Shown in pieces: positions 16,564 to 25,531 of a stretch of DNA of 64,000 nt (positions are counted from its first letter, which is position 1; each line of letters starts with the position of its first letter). The position numbers were made by a program, and so were the translations under genes. The DNA is from Chloroflexota bacterium (lineage in GTDB: Bacteria > Chloroflexota > Dehalococcoidia > Lucifugimonadales > SAR202-VII-2). The stretch spans positions 372,001 through 436,000 of the forward strand of contig QEVV01000001.1 in assembly GCA_003228115.1 (NCBI GenBank), given 5' to 3'. Under the pieces are notes generated by a model. The model did not search any database. It was not told the DNA's origin and saw only the letters and a list, made by a program, of their open reading frames with translations.

Positions 16564-17290
16564 CATTCAGGTCTTTGCAACGCCGAAAGAGGCATCCCAA
16601 GCGGTGGCGGAGTACATCGCTATGAAGTCCGATGCCGCAGTAAAGCGGTCAGGGCGGTTCACAATATCCCTGTCAGGGGGCAACACAACGCAGTCTGTCT
16701 ACAAGCTCCTGGCCGAGCCTCCCCTCCGCGATCGAGTCCACTGGGACCGCTGGCAAGTCTTCTGGGGCGACGAACGCAACGCCCCACCTGACCATGAAGA
16801 CAGCAACTACCGTATGGCCAGCGAAGCCCTGCTCAACCACGTGCCTATCCCAGCTTCACAGGTCCACCGCTTCTTGACGGAGCAGGGCACGGAAAAAGCT
16901 GCTGACGCCTTGGAAGCCGAGCTTCACGAGACGTTCTCTGAAATGATCCCCTCTTTCGACCTCATCCTGCTTGGTATCGGAGACGACGGCCACACGGCCT
17001 CCCTCTTCCCAGGCACCGAGGCCCTGGAGGAAGAAAAGCGGCTCGTTATTCCCAATCGGGTCCCTCAACTCAACACCGATCGGGTTACATTCAGCCTGCC
17101 CCTCATCAACGCCGCCAAATCGATCGCCTTTGTGGTCACCGGCCAATCCAAGGCCCAGGTACTGAAGCAGATCTTGGAGCCGGATCCGGGCGGCCCTACC
17201 CTACCTGCGGCCCTGGTACAGCCCACGTCTGACACGCTGGACTGGTTCCTCACTGCGGACGCGGCCAGCCTCCTCAGCGGCGGCTCGTAG
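16556..17290 (+). CDS. pgl: 6-phosphogluconolactonase
   Basis: Hydrolyses 6-phosphogluconolactone to 6-phosphogluconate. 244 residues of the DevB/Pgl type: [33 protein letters not shown], and [19 protein letters not shown], all diagnostic of the family. The ATG at 16556 lies in the end of zwf (8-bp overlap). The stop codon TAG is formed by the first bases of a decayed GTAGGGGCG palindrome. Confidence 0.95.
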   Translation: MPSIQVFATPKEASQAVAEYIAMKSDAAVKRSGRFTISLSGGNTTQSVYKLLAEPPLRDRVHWDRWQVFWGDERNAPPDHEDSNYRMASEALLNHVPIPASQVHRFLTEQGTEKAADALEAELHETFSEMIPSFDLILLGIGDDGHTASLFPGTEALEEEKRLVIPNRVPQLNTDRVTFSLPLINAAKSIAFVVTGQSKAQVLKQILEPDPGGPTLPAALVQPTSDTLDWFLTADAASLLSGGS

Positions 17291-17311
17291 GGGCGAGGTT
17301 CCCTCGCCTAG
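17287..17311. repeat. Decayed GTAGGGGCG palindrome
   Basis: Begins GTAGGGGCGAGG and pairs GGCGAGG with CCTCGCC around TTC, but the distal arm reads CGCCTAGG instead of CGCCCCTAC. It is the third member of the family at 5926 and 56392, and like them lies between convergent genes (pgl and a lipoprotein). It may still terminate transcription from either side. Confidence 0.6.
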
Positions 17312-17334
17312 GGGCGGCGAAGGGGTAGCGGGCG

Positions 17335-17736
17335 TCACCTAATGCCTGTATCGATGTCTATTTCCAGGGTGGCCGTCTCGCCCGCTTCGACAACAATCGC
17401 CTTGGGTAGCACCTGGTCGCACGTCAGGAAAACGCAGTCGCTGAGATCGACCGTGTAGGATCCAGCCGGGACTGCTACGTCGAAGGAGCCATCGGAGGCC
17501 AAGTTCAAACGTAGAGCACCTCCTTCCTCGGGCTGCAATATGAGTTGCCGAGACGAGTACGGGTCCTGCAGGAGTCCTGAACAAGGCTCTACCGGGCACA
17601 GCGGGCCGATGGTGACCTGTCCCACCAACCGGCCATCAGGTGCCGGAGTGGCCGTGGGATCGCCGCCGCAGGCGACAGCAATCAGGGCCAGTCCAACTAT
17701 TCCAAGGCACCAACTCAGTAGCGTAGTTCGACTCAT
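17335..17736 (-). CDS. Small lipoprotein with a beta-rich CarboxypepD_reg-like domain
   Basis: 133-residue secreted lipoprotein: signal peptide with lipobox AVAC, a short TPAPDG linker, then a beta-rich domain whose pattern (GQVTIGPLCPV, LILQPEEGG, SFDVAVPAGSYTVDL, VEAGETATLEIDIDTG) recalls carboxypeptidase-regulatory-like folds that carry small ligands or bridge proteins. Four cysteines remain after the lipobox. The ATG at 17736 has GGAG 7 nt upstream. Divergent to pyrF. Function unknown. Confidence 0.7.
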   Translation of the reverse strand: MSRTTLLSWCLGIVGLALIAVACGGDPTATPAPDGRLVGQVTIGPLCPVEPCSGLLQDPYSSRQLILQPEEGGALRLNLASDGSFDVAVPAGSYTVDLSDCVFLTCDQVLPKAIVVEAGETATLEIDIDTGIR

Positions 17737-17786
17737 ATCGTCACTCCTTAGCCCACCTTGTCTCAGCTGTTGTACCATAGCCATTG

Positions 17787-18614
17787 ATGGCCAATTCAGC
17801 ATTTCTCAACAAACTCGATTCCGCCTGCCGGGCCAACCGCAGTCTTCTGTGCGTTGGTCTGGATCCCGATCTAGGCCGCGTGGCCGTCGCCGACATTGTC
17901 GAGTTCAACCTCGCCATTATCGAAGCGACCAGCGACATCGTCTGCGCCTACAAACCCAACCTGGCTTTCTTCGAAGCGCTTGGGTTGGACGGCTTCCTAG
18001 CCTTGGAAGCCACCCTCAAGGCCATTCCCCCGAACATCCTCACTATTGGAGACGGAAAAAGGGGTGACATTGGTTCCACTTCAGCCGCCTACGCCAAGGC
18101 TCTGTTCAATGTTTGGGGCTTTGATGCGGCAACGGTAAGCCCTTATTTGGGCCACGACTCCGTTGAACCCTTTCTAGCTCACAAAGACAAGGGCGTGTTC
18201 CTGCTGTGCCGTACGTCCAATCCTGGGGGGCGGGACTTCCAAGACCTCACCCTCTTGGATGGCAATCCCCTCTTCGAGCATGTTGCCAATTTGGCTGGGG
18301 AGTGGAACGTTGCAGGAAACGCGGGCCTAGTTGTGGGAGCAACGCGTCCTGAAGAGCTCGGAAGGGTGCGGGAGCTGTGCCCAGACATGCCCATCCTCAT
18401 CCCTGGCATAGGTGCCCAGGGAGGCGATCTAGAGGCGTCCGTCAGGCTGGGAGCAACGGCGGACGGACGGCGAGCGATCATCAACGCCTCCCGCAGCGTC
18501 CTCTACGCCTCGTCCGATCCCAAGGACTTCGCCGACGCCGCAAGACAGGCGGCGCTGGAATTGCGGGAAGGCATCAACCAAGTGTTGGAGTCAGAGGGCA
18601 AGGGATGGTCCTAG
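17787..18614 (+). CDS. pyrF: Orotidine 5'-phosphate decarboxylase, PyrF type 2
   Basis: Last step of UMP synthesis. 275 residues of the longer, type 2 family, with the catalytic motif ILTIGDGKRGDIGSTSAAYA (Lys and Asp residues), PYLGHDSVEPF, and LIPGIGAQGGD near the C-terminus. It lies 20 kb from the other pyr genes and on the other strand, without an attenuator of the kind found ahead of pyrR. It overlaps a DUF951 gene by 10 bp. The ATG at 17787 is preferred over the adjoining TTG. Confidence 0.95.
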   Translation: MANSAFLNKLDSACRANRSLLCVGLDPDLGRVAVADIVEFNLAIIEATSDIVCAYKPNLAFFEALGLDGFLALEATLKAIPPNILTIGDGKRGDIGSTSAAYAKALFNVWGFDAATVSPYLGHDSVEPFLAHKDKGVFLLCRTSNPGGRDFQDLTLLDGNPLFEHVANLAGEWNVAGNAGLVVGATRPEELGRVRELCPDMPILIPGIGAQGGDLEASVRLGATADGRRAIINASRSVLYASSDPKDFADAARQAALELREGINQVLESEGKGWS

Positions 18615-18805
18615 AGGTCCAAGTAGGCGATGTCCTGCGGCTGAAGAAAGTCCATCCCTGCGGCGGCTATCTTTGGGAGATATACCGTATCGGGGCAGAC
18701 TTGGGCCTCCGTTGCACCACCTGCGACCGTCACGTTCTCCTGCCCCGCTCCAAGGTGGAGCGACGGGTCAAGGAAATCGTACGAGCGGAGACCTCCTCCA
18801 CCTGA
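18605..18805 (+). CDS. DUF951 domain protein
   Basis: A 66-residue protein of the DUF951 family: VGDVLRLKKVHPCGGYLWEIYRIGADLGLRC, two Cys in CTTCDRHV, and LPRSKVERRVKEIV. The family is widespread in Firmicutes and Chloroflexota; the Cys pattern suggests a small metal- or nucleic-acid-binding protein, but the function is not known. AGGG precedes the ATG and it overlaps pyrF by 10 bp, so it is co-translated. Confidence 0.9.
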   Translation: MVLEVQVGDVLRLKKVHPCGGYLWEIYRIGADLGLRCTTCDRHVLLPRSKVERRVKEIVRAETSST

Positions 18806-18837
18806 GGCTCGCCGCTTGCCAGTGTAAACAACGAGAC

Positions 18838-19509
18838 CTAGCCCTCCGAAACAGCCTTGAGGGCCTCCACGCCCGTGATGCGAAACATGGCGTGGGCTTT
18901 GTAAATCTGGTTGATATTCAGCAGCAGCGTGGTCATATCCTCGACGTAGCGGGCATTGGCCAGCCCACCCCCATCGACCCCCCGTACGCCCGGGATGCGC
19001 TCGGCCATCGACATAACGGTGGCCTTCGCTTCGGCGTGGTCAGAGCAGACCACCACGTCTCCATCCACTGACTGGGAAGTCCTCAGCAGGTCGCGAGCGC
19101 TGAGATTCTGAAAGGCCGCCACCACCTGGCTCTCAGGAAGCAGCAGCTGACATTGCTGGGCCGCCGATCCTTCCTCCACAACCACCGCCACCGCCGACCC
19201 GTCGACGAACTCCAGCGGGGCAACGACATTGACCACCAGCTTCCCCTTTAGGCTGTCCCGGAGGGCAGTCAGTGTGTCCCTCTGTCCGGTGTAGGGGACG
19301 GTGATAAAAAGCACGTCGCTTCGCTGGGCAGCGTCTTCATTCGTGCTTCCGGATACCGGGTAGCCAGGGGCCCGCTCCAACACCTTTTGGGCCGCTTCCT
19401 CACCACGCTCAACGCTGCGTGACCCGATAACGATCTCCTCACCAGCCAAAGCGAATCGCAGGGCCAGGCCCCTACCCTCGGGACCCGTGCCACCTATGAA
19501 ACCAAGCAT
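18838..19509 (-). CDS. npdG: NADPH-dependent F420 reductase
   Basis: Transfers hydride between NADP and the deazaflavin cofactor F420. 223 residues: Rossmann start MLGFIGGTGPEGRGLALRFA, NADP-phosphate site IGSRS, VLFITVPY, VAAFQNLSARDL and the final GGGLANARYVEDMT typical of Npd/Fno. Its presence implies that this organism makes or uses F420, as known for SAR202 and Actinobacteria. AGGAG lies 6 nt before the ATG. No F420 biosynthesis gene is in view. Confidence 0.88.
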   Translation of the reverse strand: MLGFIGGTGPEGRGLALRFALAGEEIVIGSRSVERGEEAAQKVLERAPGYPVSGSTNEDAAQRSDVLFITVPYTGQRDTLTALRDSLKGKLVVNVVAPLEFVDGSAVAVVVEEGSAAQQCQLLLPESQVVAAFQNLSARDLLRTSQSVDGDVVVCSDHAEAKATVMSMAERIPGVRGVDGGGLANARYVEDMTTLLLNINQIYKAHAMFRITGVEALKAVSEG

Positions 19510-19694
19510 GAAAGCTCCTTATCACTCAACTGTTTGCAGGGAAACATGGTAGCGGCGCGCGTGAGGGTGTGTAAACGAAAACGGAACAGAGAAAGAATAG
19601 CCAAAAATCAGGGATCGAATGTTCGGCTCGCTCCTGCAGCAGGCCATTGGGCGAATGGAGAACGGCGGGAAGCCCTTTCGTCTGGACGAATCGG

Positions 19695-19988
19695 CTACTC
19701 TTCTGGTTCTTCCGCCTCATCCGCCGGCGGAACCAGACCCGCCCTACGAGCCAGAGCCCCGAAATTCACGGCCCAGCCTATGCCGAACACTTTGTCTGTG
19801 AGGATCGTTTCGTTATCTGGGTCCCAATAAGCCGCACGGAGAGCATCCGTGGTTGGCCGGCGGAAGTCGTAGGGCAAGAAACCCATAGCTTTCCCCTGCC
19901 ACGTTCGCTCCTCTGAGGGCTTCCGTAACTCCTCATACAGCACGGCGGCGATTGCGCCGAGGCCTAGCAGTCGCATGAGTTGATTCAC
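19695..19988 (-). CDS. DUF5808-like small membrane-associated protein
   Basis: About 97 residues: a hydrophobic N-terminal helix (LMRLLGLGAIAAVLY), then a segment with YDFRRPT, RAAYWDPDNETILTDKVFGIGW and NFGALARR, which matches the DUF5808 pattern of a WNP(D)-(x)-KxFGxGWxxNFG block. An acidic tail follows. The start is either GTG at 19988 (GGGG 10 nt upstream) or ATG at 19976. It lies 16 bp downstream of the VWA gene on the same strand. Function unknown. Confidence 0.65.
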   Translation of the reverse strand: MNQLMRLLGLGAIAAVLYEELRKPSEERTWQGKAMGFLPYDFRRPTTDALRAAYWDPDNETILTDKVFGIGWAVNFGALARRAGLVPPADEAEEPEE

Positions 19989-20004
19989 AGGCGTCGTTCC
20001 CCTT

Positions 20005-22029
20005 TTACCGGGCGCTCTTGCGCCGGTTGTTGTAATAGTCCACCAGAACATACTGCCCCAAGTCGTCAGGATTCGTATAGAAGGCCCGTCCTTGGTTGAT
20101 GCGGGTCATCTTGTCCACAAAGTCCTGGAGATAGACGTTCGTTTCCAGCATAAAGGTGTTGATGGTTATCCCCGCGGAAGTGCACCGTTTCACTTCCTTC
20201 AGCGTCTCGGAGACGGTCCGCGGCGCAGGCGGATAATGGAAGTAAATATGCTGCCCTTCCAGATGAGCCGTGGGCTCTCCATCGGTGATCATGATGATCT
20301 GCTTGGTGCCGCCCTTGAACCGAGTCAAAAGCTTCCGCGAGAGCATGAAGGCGTGCTGCATATTCGTGCCCGCTGCGCTCAAGTTACAGGTTACCTGCGG
20401 CAGGTCTTCTTGCTTCAACTCTTGCGCGTAGCCAGCGAAACCGATGAGGTGCAACTCGTCTCTGGGAAACTTGCTGTTGATCAGGGCATAAAGGGCCATC
20501 GCCACCTTTTTGGCGGCGAAGAAACTCCCCGTCAGTTCCATCGAGCGGCTCAGGTCCAGAAGCAGGACGGTGGATGCCTGGACTTGATGCTCGGTGCGGT
20601 TGATCTCAAAGTCGCTGGGCTGGAGGTGGACAGGCGTGCCGTGTCCTTGCCTCATAACGCCATTCACCACGGTCTGCCGCAGATCGACATCGAAGGGGTC
20701 GCCAAATTCGTAGGTCTTAGTTTCCCCGGTGACCTCACCGCCCGCCCCACGATGATGGATGTCATGACCACCAATCCGGTCCTTCTTAAGATGACCAAAG
20801 AGGTCGTCTAAGGCTCCTTGGGCAATCTTGCGCATGCCCCGTGGGGTTAGTTCGACCTTGTCGCCATCCCGCTTGAGGTATCCGGACTCCTCCAGCTTGC
20901 GAGCGATCTCTTGCAGTTGCTCGTACTGGCGGCGGGCGTCTTCACCAAGCACATCCTGGAGTAGTTCGGGGTCGACGTCGGCCATCTGGCCTCGGCGCAT
21001 GCCGTTTTGAAGTTGGTCCTCCAAGCGCTCCATCGACTGAAGCTCACCCATCAACTCCATTGCCTCATCCCAGGAAATGTCTTCATCGCCCAGGAATGGG
21101 AACCTGCCCGATAGTTCATCGGGAGGCATAAGCCGGCCCATCGCCGCCGCAAGCTGGGCCAACTCCTGCGCAAGCTCCGGGTCCATAACCTGCTCCATCA
21201 TGTCCATCAACTCTCGCCTTTGCTCCGACGACATACTGTTGAACATGGACTGGGCACGCGCCATTTGCTCTGCCAAACGCTCCATCAACTCATCAAGCTT
21301 CTGGGGAGGGTTGGGGCCGAACATTCCACCGAACTGTTGCATGAACCCGTCGAAGTCCGGCTGTCGACCGTCCATGCGATCCCGCAGCATCTGGTTGAGC
21401 TGGCGCAGCATCTCCTTGACCGGGCCCATATCTCCCGGGCTCATGCCCTGCATGGCGTCCTTGAGGTCCTGGAATTGGTTCTGGAGCAAACGCTGCTTGA
21501 GCAGGTCAGCAAGCTCTTGGAACTTGCGCTGCGCCTCTGGGTCCATGAAATCGAGGTTGGATAGTTCCTGGAACTGGCCGGCCGGATTCGGGGGGAGGTC
21601 GTTAAGGCGTTGGCGGTTCTGCTCGGCGCGGTCGCGGAGCATGTCCATCAACTTCTGAAGCTGCTCCTGCTCGTCTTCTCCCTGCTGCGATGCCTGTTCC
21701 TGAGCTTCCTCCACACGCCGGTCAATGCCCTGGCGCTCCGTCTGAACGATGTCGTCCAAACGCTCTTTGAACTCGTCCATGATGGAGTCGAGGTTGTACT
21801 TTTCGAGCTGCTCCTGCCGCTGACGGCGCAGCTTCTCCATGAGGCCCCGCATACCCGGAAGGTTCTGGTCTCCCGCGCCGTCGAGGCCGCGTTGGAGCAG
21901 TCGGCGCAGGGCGCGGTTCAGATCGCCGTGGTAGAGCAGGTCGTCGGACAGCTCCTTCATAATGCGGTCTTCATCAAGGTCAAAGATCCGCTGCGAGCCG
22001 TCCCACTGTGAGTAACGAAGGATAGTCAT
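20005..22029 (-). CDS. VWA-domain protein with long Met/Gln-rich helical region
   Basis: 674 residues. Residues about 1-420 are predicted helical and very rich in Gln, Glu, Arg, Met and Leu (for example LMERLAEQMARAQSMFN), likely coiled coil. A middle linker is followed by a von Willebrand factor A domain with a complete metal site: DLSRS (DxSxS), the Thr in GTNMQHA and Asp in ITDGEPT. There is no signal peptide, so it is cytoplasmic. Such proteins often partner a MoxR-type AAA ATPase, but none is adjacent here; only the DUF5808 gene follows. Role unknown, possibly protein-complex assembly. Confidence 0.85.
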   Translation of the reverse strand: MTILRYSQWDGSQRIFDLDEDRIMKELSDDLLYHGDLNRALRRLLQRGLDGAGDQNLPGMRGLMEKLRRQRQEQLEKYNLDSIMDEFKERLDDIVQTERQGIDRRVEEAQEQASQQGEDEQEQLQKLMDMLRDRAEQNRQRLNDLPPNPAGQFQELSNLDFMDPEAQRKFQELADLLKQRLLQNQFQDLKDAMQGMSPGDMGPVKEMLRQLNQMLRDRMDGRQPDFDGFMQQFGGMFGPNPPQKLDELMERLAEQMARAQSMFNSMSSEQRRELMDMMEQVMDPELAQELAQLAAAMGRLMPPDELSGRFPFLGDEDISWDEAMELMGELQSMERLEDQLQNGMRRGQMADVDPELLQDVLGEDARRQYEQLQEIARKLEESGYLKRDGDKVELTPRGMRKIAQGALDDLFGHLKKDRIGGHDIHHRGAGGEVTGETKTYEFGDPFDVDLRQTVVNGVMRQGHGTPVHLQPSDFEINRTEHQVQASTVLLLDLSRSMELTGSFFAAKKVAMALYALINSKFPRDELHLIGFAGYAQELKQEDLPQVTCNLSAAGTNMQHAFMLSRKLLTRFKGGTKQIIMITDGEPTAHLEGQHIYFHYPPAPRTVSETLKEVKRCTSAGITINTFMLETNVYLQDFVDKMTRINQGRAFYTNPDDLGQYVLVDYYNNRRKSAR

Positions 22030-22185
22030 GATGACACCCCGGGGAAGAAGCCCCTAGGGTCATGATACTCCGATGGGGAAGGCGGGCAAAGTGCGTCCGC
22101 TGCCCTCCTCTGAGGACAGGCGTACCCTGAGAGACCTCTACGGAGAATATTCAAAAGTGATTCCTAGTGACGCAACACGGCAACA

Positions 22186-22214
22186 TTGACACAAAGTATT
22201 CAGTGGCTTAGAGT
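22186..22214 (+). promoter_or_regulatory. Candidate sigma-70-type promoter for the subtilase gene
   Basis: TTGACA (22186-22191), a 17-bp spacer and TAGAGT (22209-22214): perfect -35, 4 of 6 at the -10. It lies just upstream of the interrupted subtilase frame, so the locus may still be transcribed. Confidence 0.5.
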
Positions 22215-22283
22215 CCCACTTTCGTCTTGGACTAGCCCTGAAAGTGGCTGTCCTCTGACAGCGGAAATAAGGCAGTAGTAGAC

Positions 22284-25200
22284 ATCGAAAGTCGTAAGAC
22301 TTGGAAGAGCCTCAACTCACGGACACTCATTGCGAAAATAGGGCTTGCTGGCGTTGCCCCACTAGCGATATTTGCCCTATTGTTTTTCGTCGGCGGGAGC
22401 GGGGGGCCGACGCCTCCACAAGCCCACGCCTCTGATGAGACGAACAGCAGGAAATGGGCTGAGCAAATTGAAGGCCAGGTCAAGCCAGGGTTCGCAAAGC
22501 TAGCTGCTTTTTTGGGACAAGTGGCCGTGGAGGCGGAAACCGCCCTCCAAGCCGATCCAGAAGCCCCCCGTCGAAAAGTCGACGTGTCGATTATTCCAAC
22601 CGGTGGGCACGAAGACCTCCTTACGTTGCTGGTCGATGGTGGGGCCCTTCTTGGTACCGCCGAGCCTAGGTTTATCGAAGCGCAGGTGCCAATCAGTCTG
22701 CTGACGACCCTGAACGACAGTCCGCTTGTCTTAACTGTCCTCCCCATCTTGCCACCCGAGCCCTCGGTGACTAGCCAAGGAACTATTACCCACAACTCCC
22801 CGGCATGGAACGCAGCGGGGCTTACAGGATAAGGAATCAAGGTCGGAATTATCGATCTTGGCTTTGAGGGCTACGCAGGCCTCATAGGAACGGAGTTGCC
22901 CCAACCTTCGGCGGTTCGATGCTATACCAGCATCACTACGTTTACCTCCAGCTTGCCAGACTGCGCCCAGGGCGAGGTCCATGGCACAGCGGTGGCCGAG
23001 ACCCTGTCAGATGTGGCCCCAGAAGTTTCCATCTACCTGGGAGTTCCGAGGTCATGGGAAAATCTCCTAGATATAGTGTCATGGATGGTCTCACAGGGCG
23101 TACAGGTCATCAACCACTCCGCAGGTTGGATATGGGCTGGACCAGGAGACGGGACGACTGTGTTTTCCGACAGCCCTCTGGCGGCTGTCAATCTGGCGGT
23201 CGCAAACGGCATTGTTTGGGTGAACGCCGCGGGAAACGAAGCGAAAAGGACATGGACGGGCCCCTTCGTTGACGATCTCGACCTCGGACTAATGAGTTTC
23301 GCCCCGGCTGATCCGTTCAATGGGCTGACGCTCGTTCAAGGTTCCCCCGTGGTCATTCAGCTTCGCTGGAACGATAGCTGGAGCAACGCTAGTCGTGACC
23401 TAGACCTCTTTTTGACCGATGCGGCAGGCGAAATCGTGGCTGGCTCCGCCAGCGACCAAAGCGGCCAAATTGGACATATCCCGCTGGAGTTGTTCCAGTT
23501 TGTACCCACCTCAACCGGAGTGTTCTTCCTAGCTGTTGAACACTACGCCGGATCGATCCCTTCCTGGGTCGACCTTCAGGTGTTCGGAGGCGTCTCTTCC
23601 GATCTTGAATACTCCACTCCCAGCAACAGCATGGCCAATCCCGCAGAAAGCGCAAACCCAGGACTGCTGGCAGTGGGTGCCGTTCCACATACCAGTTCCA
23701 CAACTATTGAGTCCTTCAGCAGCAGAGGCCCAACACGCGACGGACGTGTCAAACCGGACGTGGTAGGGGCTGACCGCGGTGCCACAGTGAGTTATGGCGC
23801 CGAATTCCCGGGAACCAGCCAGGCTTCCCCTCACGTTGCCGGAGTGGCCGCTTTGGTGCGGCAACGTTTTCCCACCATGTCTGCCATCGAAGTGGCGAAC
23901 TACATCAGGGGCACAGCCAGCCCCGTCGGCTCTCCGGTGCCTAACAATACCTTCGGTCACGGCCTTACGGTTCTTGAAGACCTGCCGGGAGCAATCTCGC
24001 TGGACCCCGCCGCCATTGAACAGACTCTCCTCATGCCGCCTAGCGAACCGTCCTCCAGCAGCACGGCAGTTGTCATCAGCAGCGTAGGCGAGGGAGCCTT
24101 GAACATGACCGCCATAGCTGAGGCCGACGGCAATCAGAATATTACCGACCTTCCCTGGCTCAGCTTGTCCAATCTGCCCGGCTTCCCCCTCACAGTAGCG
24201 CCGGGGGACGAGCAAACCTTCACCGCTACCCTAGACTGCGCTGGGCAAACGGAGGGAGTCCTTGATGGCCATATCAGAGTCACAAGCGATGACCCTGATC
24301 AGCCCTTCGCCTGGATCGAGGTTGGGCTTAACTGTGTAAAGGCACCGGCTATCCAACTTGATCCAGTTGCCGTTGGCCACGTATTAAGCTTGCCTCCAGG
24401 CGGTCAGTCTGCAAGCAGCACGTCCGTCACCATCTCCAGCGCCGGATCCGCAGATCTCCAGGTTACAGGCATTGTTGAAGCCGACGTCGACCTCGTTGAA
24501 GCGGATGTGGCCTGGCTGACTCTTTCCGGCCTGCCGCAACTGCCACTCACATTGGAACCGGGAAACTCGGCCTCTTTCACCATCGCAGTGGACTGCACCG
24601 ATCTCGACGCCGGCGTCCACAAGGCGGAGGTCCAAGTTGCAAGCAATGACCTTGATCAGCCCTCAGCCTCTATGGAGGTAACCCTCCAATGCGAAAATGT
24701 TCCTGACGTTGAGGTCGCTCCAGTTGCCATCAGTCAAGTTCTCCAACTGCCGCCTGGTAATCCCTCTTCGGGCGATTCGACAGTCACCATCACCAATGTC
24801 GGTATATCGGACCTTGAGGTGACGGGCGCAACTGGGGCGATGGCCGACCAAATTGAAGCGGACGTGAGCTGGCTAACCCTATCCGGCTTGCCTTCACTTC
24901 CTCTCATCCTGGCGGAAGGCGAGTCCGCTTCGTTGACGGTCTCCGTGGCCTGTGCTGATCTTGCCAGCGGAACACACGAGGCGTTGATCCAGATAGCTAG
25001 CAACGACCCCGACGAGAGCCTGGTAGAAGTGCCGGTTGTGCTGGTGTGCAATGAGCCGGATGATGCGGTGCTGACCGGCACCATCCTCCTTGAAGGGCGG
25101 TCCAGCTACGGGGGTGTCACCGTGACGGACGGGACTTCCTCAACCGTGACAACCTCAACCGGAGAATTTTCCCTTTCTGTGCCACCTGGGTCGGTAGAGC

Positions 25201-25469
25201 TAATCGCCTCTGCTCCACGCTTCCTCTCCGCATCAATACAGGTGAATGCCCAAAGCGGAGGGACGCAAAGCATTCCGGTGGCAACTCTGTTGGTCGGAGA
25301 CCTAAATCAAGACCAGCAAGTCGACCTACTGGACATGCTCGCTGTGGCGAGAGTTCTAGGCGGAATAGGCAGCGACCTAACCGGAGATGGTAGGTTCGAC
25401 GTGCGCGACCTTGTCATCATCGCGCGGAACTTTGGCAAGACAGAAAGCCCCTGGGGTACCTCCGACTGA
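22284..25469 (+). pseudogene. Secreted subtilase with dockerin-like end, interrupted by in-frame TAA
   Basis: One continuous frame broken only by TAA at 22830-22832. Before it: a signal peptide (hydrophobic AGVAPLAIFALLFFV, AHA cleavage site) and a propeptide-like region. After it: subtilisin-like catalytic residues Asp (22854-22856 in VGIIDLG), His (22980-22982 in EVHGTAV) and Ser (23817-23819 in GTSQASPH), then three repeats of about 110 residues beginning near 23997, 24352 and 24711 (each opening with xLPPG or MPPSEP, ending in a Cys), a CarboxypepD_reg-like domain, and a dockerin-like pair (DLNQDQQVDLLDML, DLTGDGRFDVRDLV). Usual subtilases read TGxGIKVGIID here, so CAA to TAA is the likely change. 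No ATG/GTG/TTG precedes the signal peptide in frame; the start given is approximate. Confidence 0.8.
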
Positions 25470-25531
25470 TAAAGACCAGATTCTATGGACGGAGACAGTT
25501 AGAACCTGCTGCATCGCTCCGCCTTCCAGCC

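Noticed and set aside
25290-25469. Cellulosome-type role for the dockerin-like end of the subtilase
   Set aside because: No cohesin or carbohydrate-active gene is nearby; dockerin-like pairs also occur in non-cellulosomal secreted proteins.
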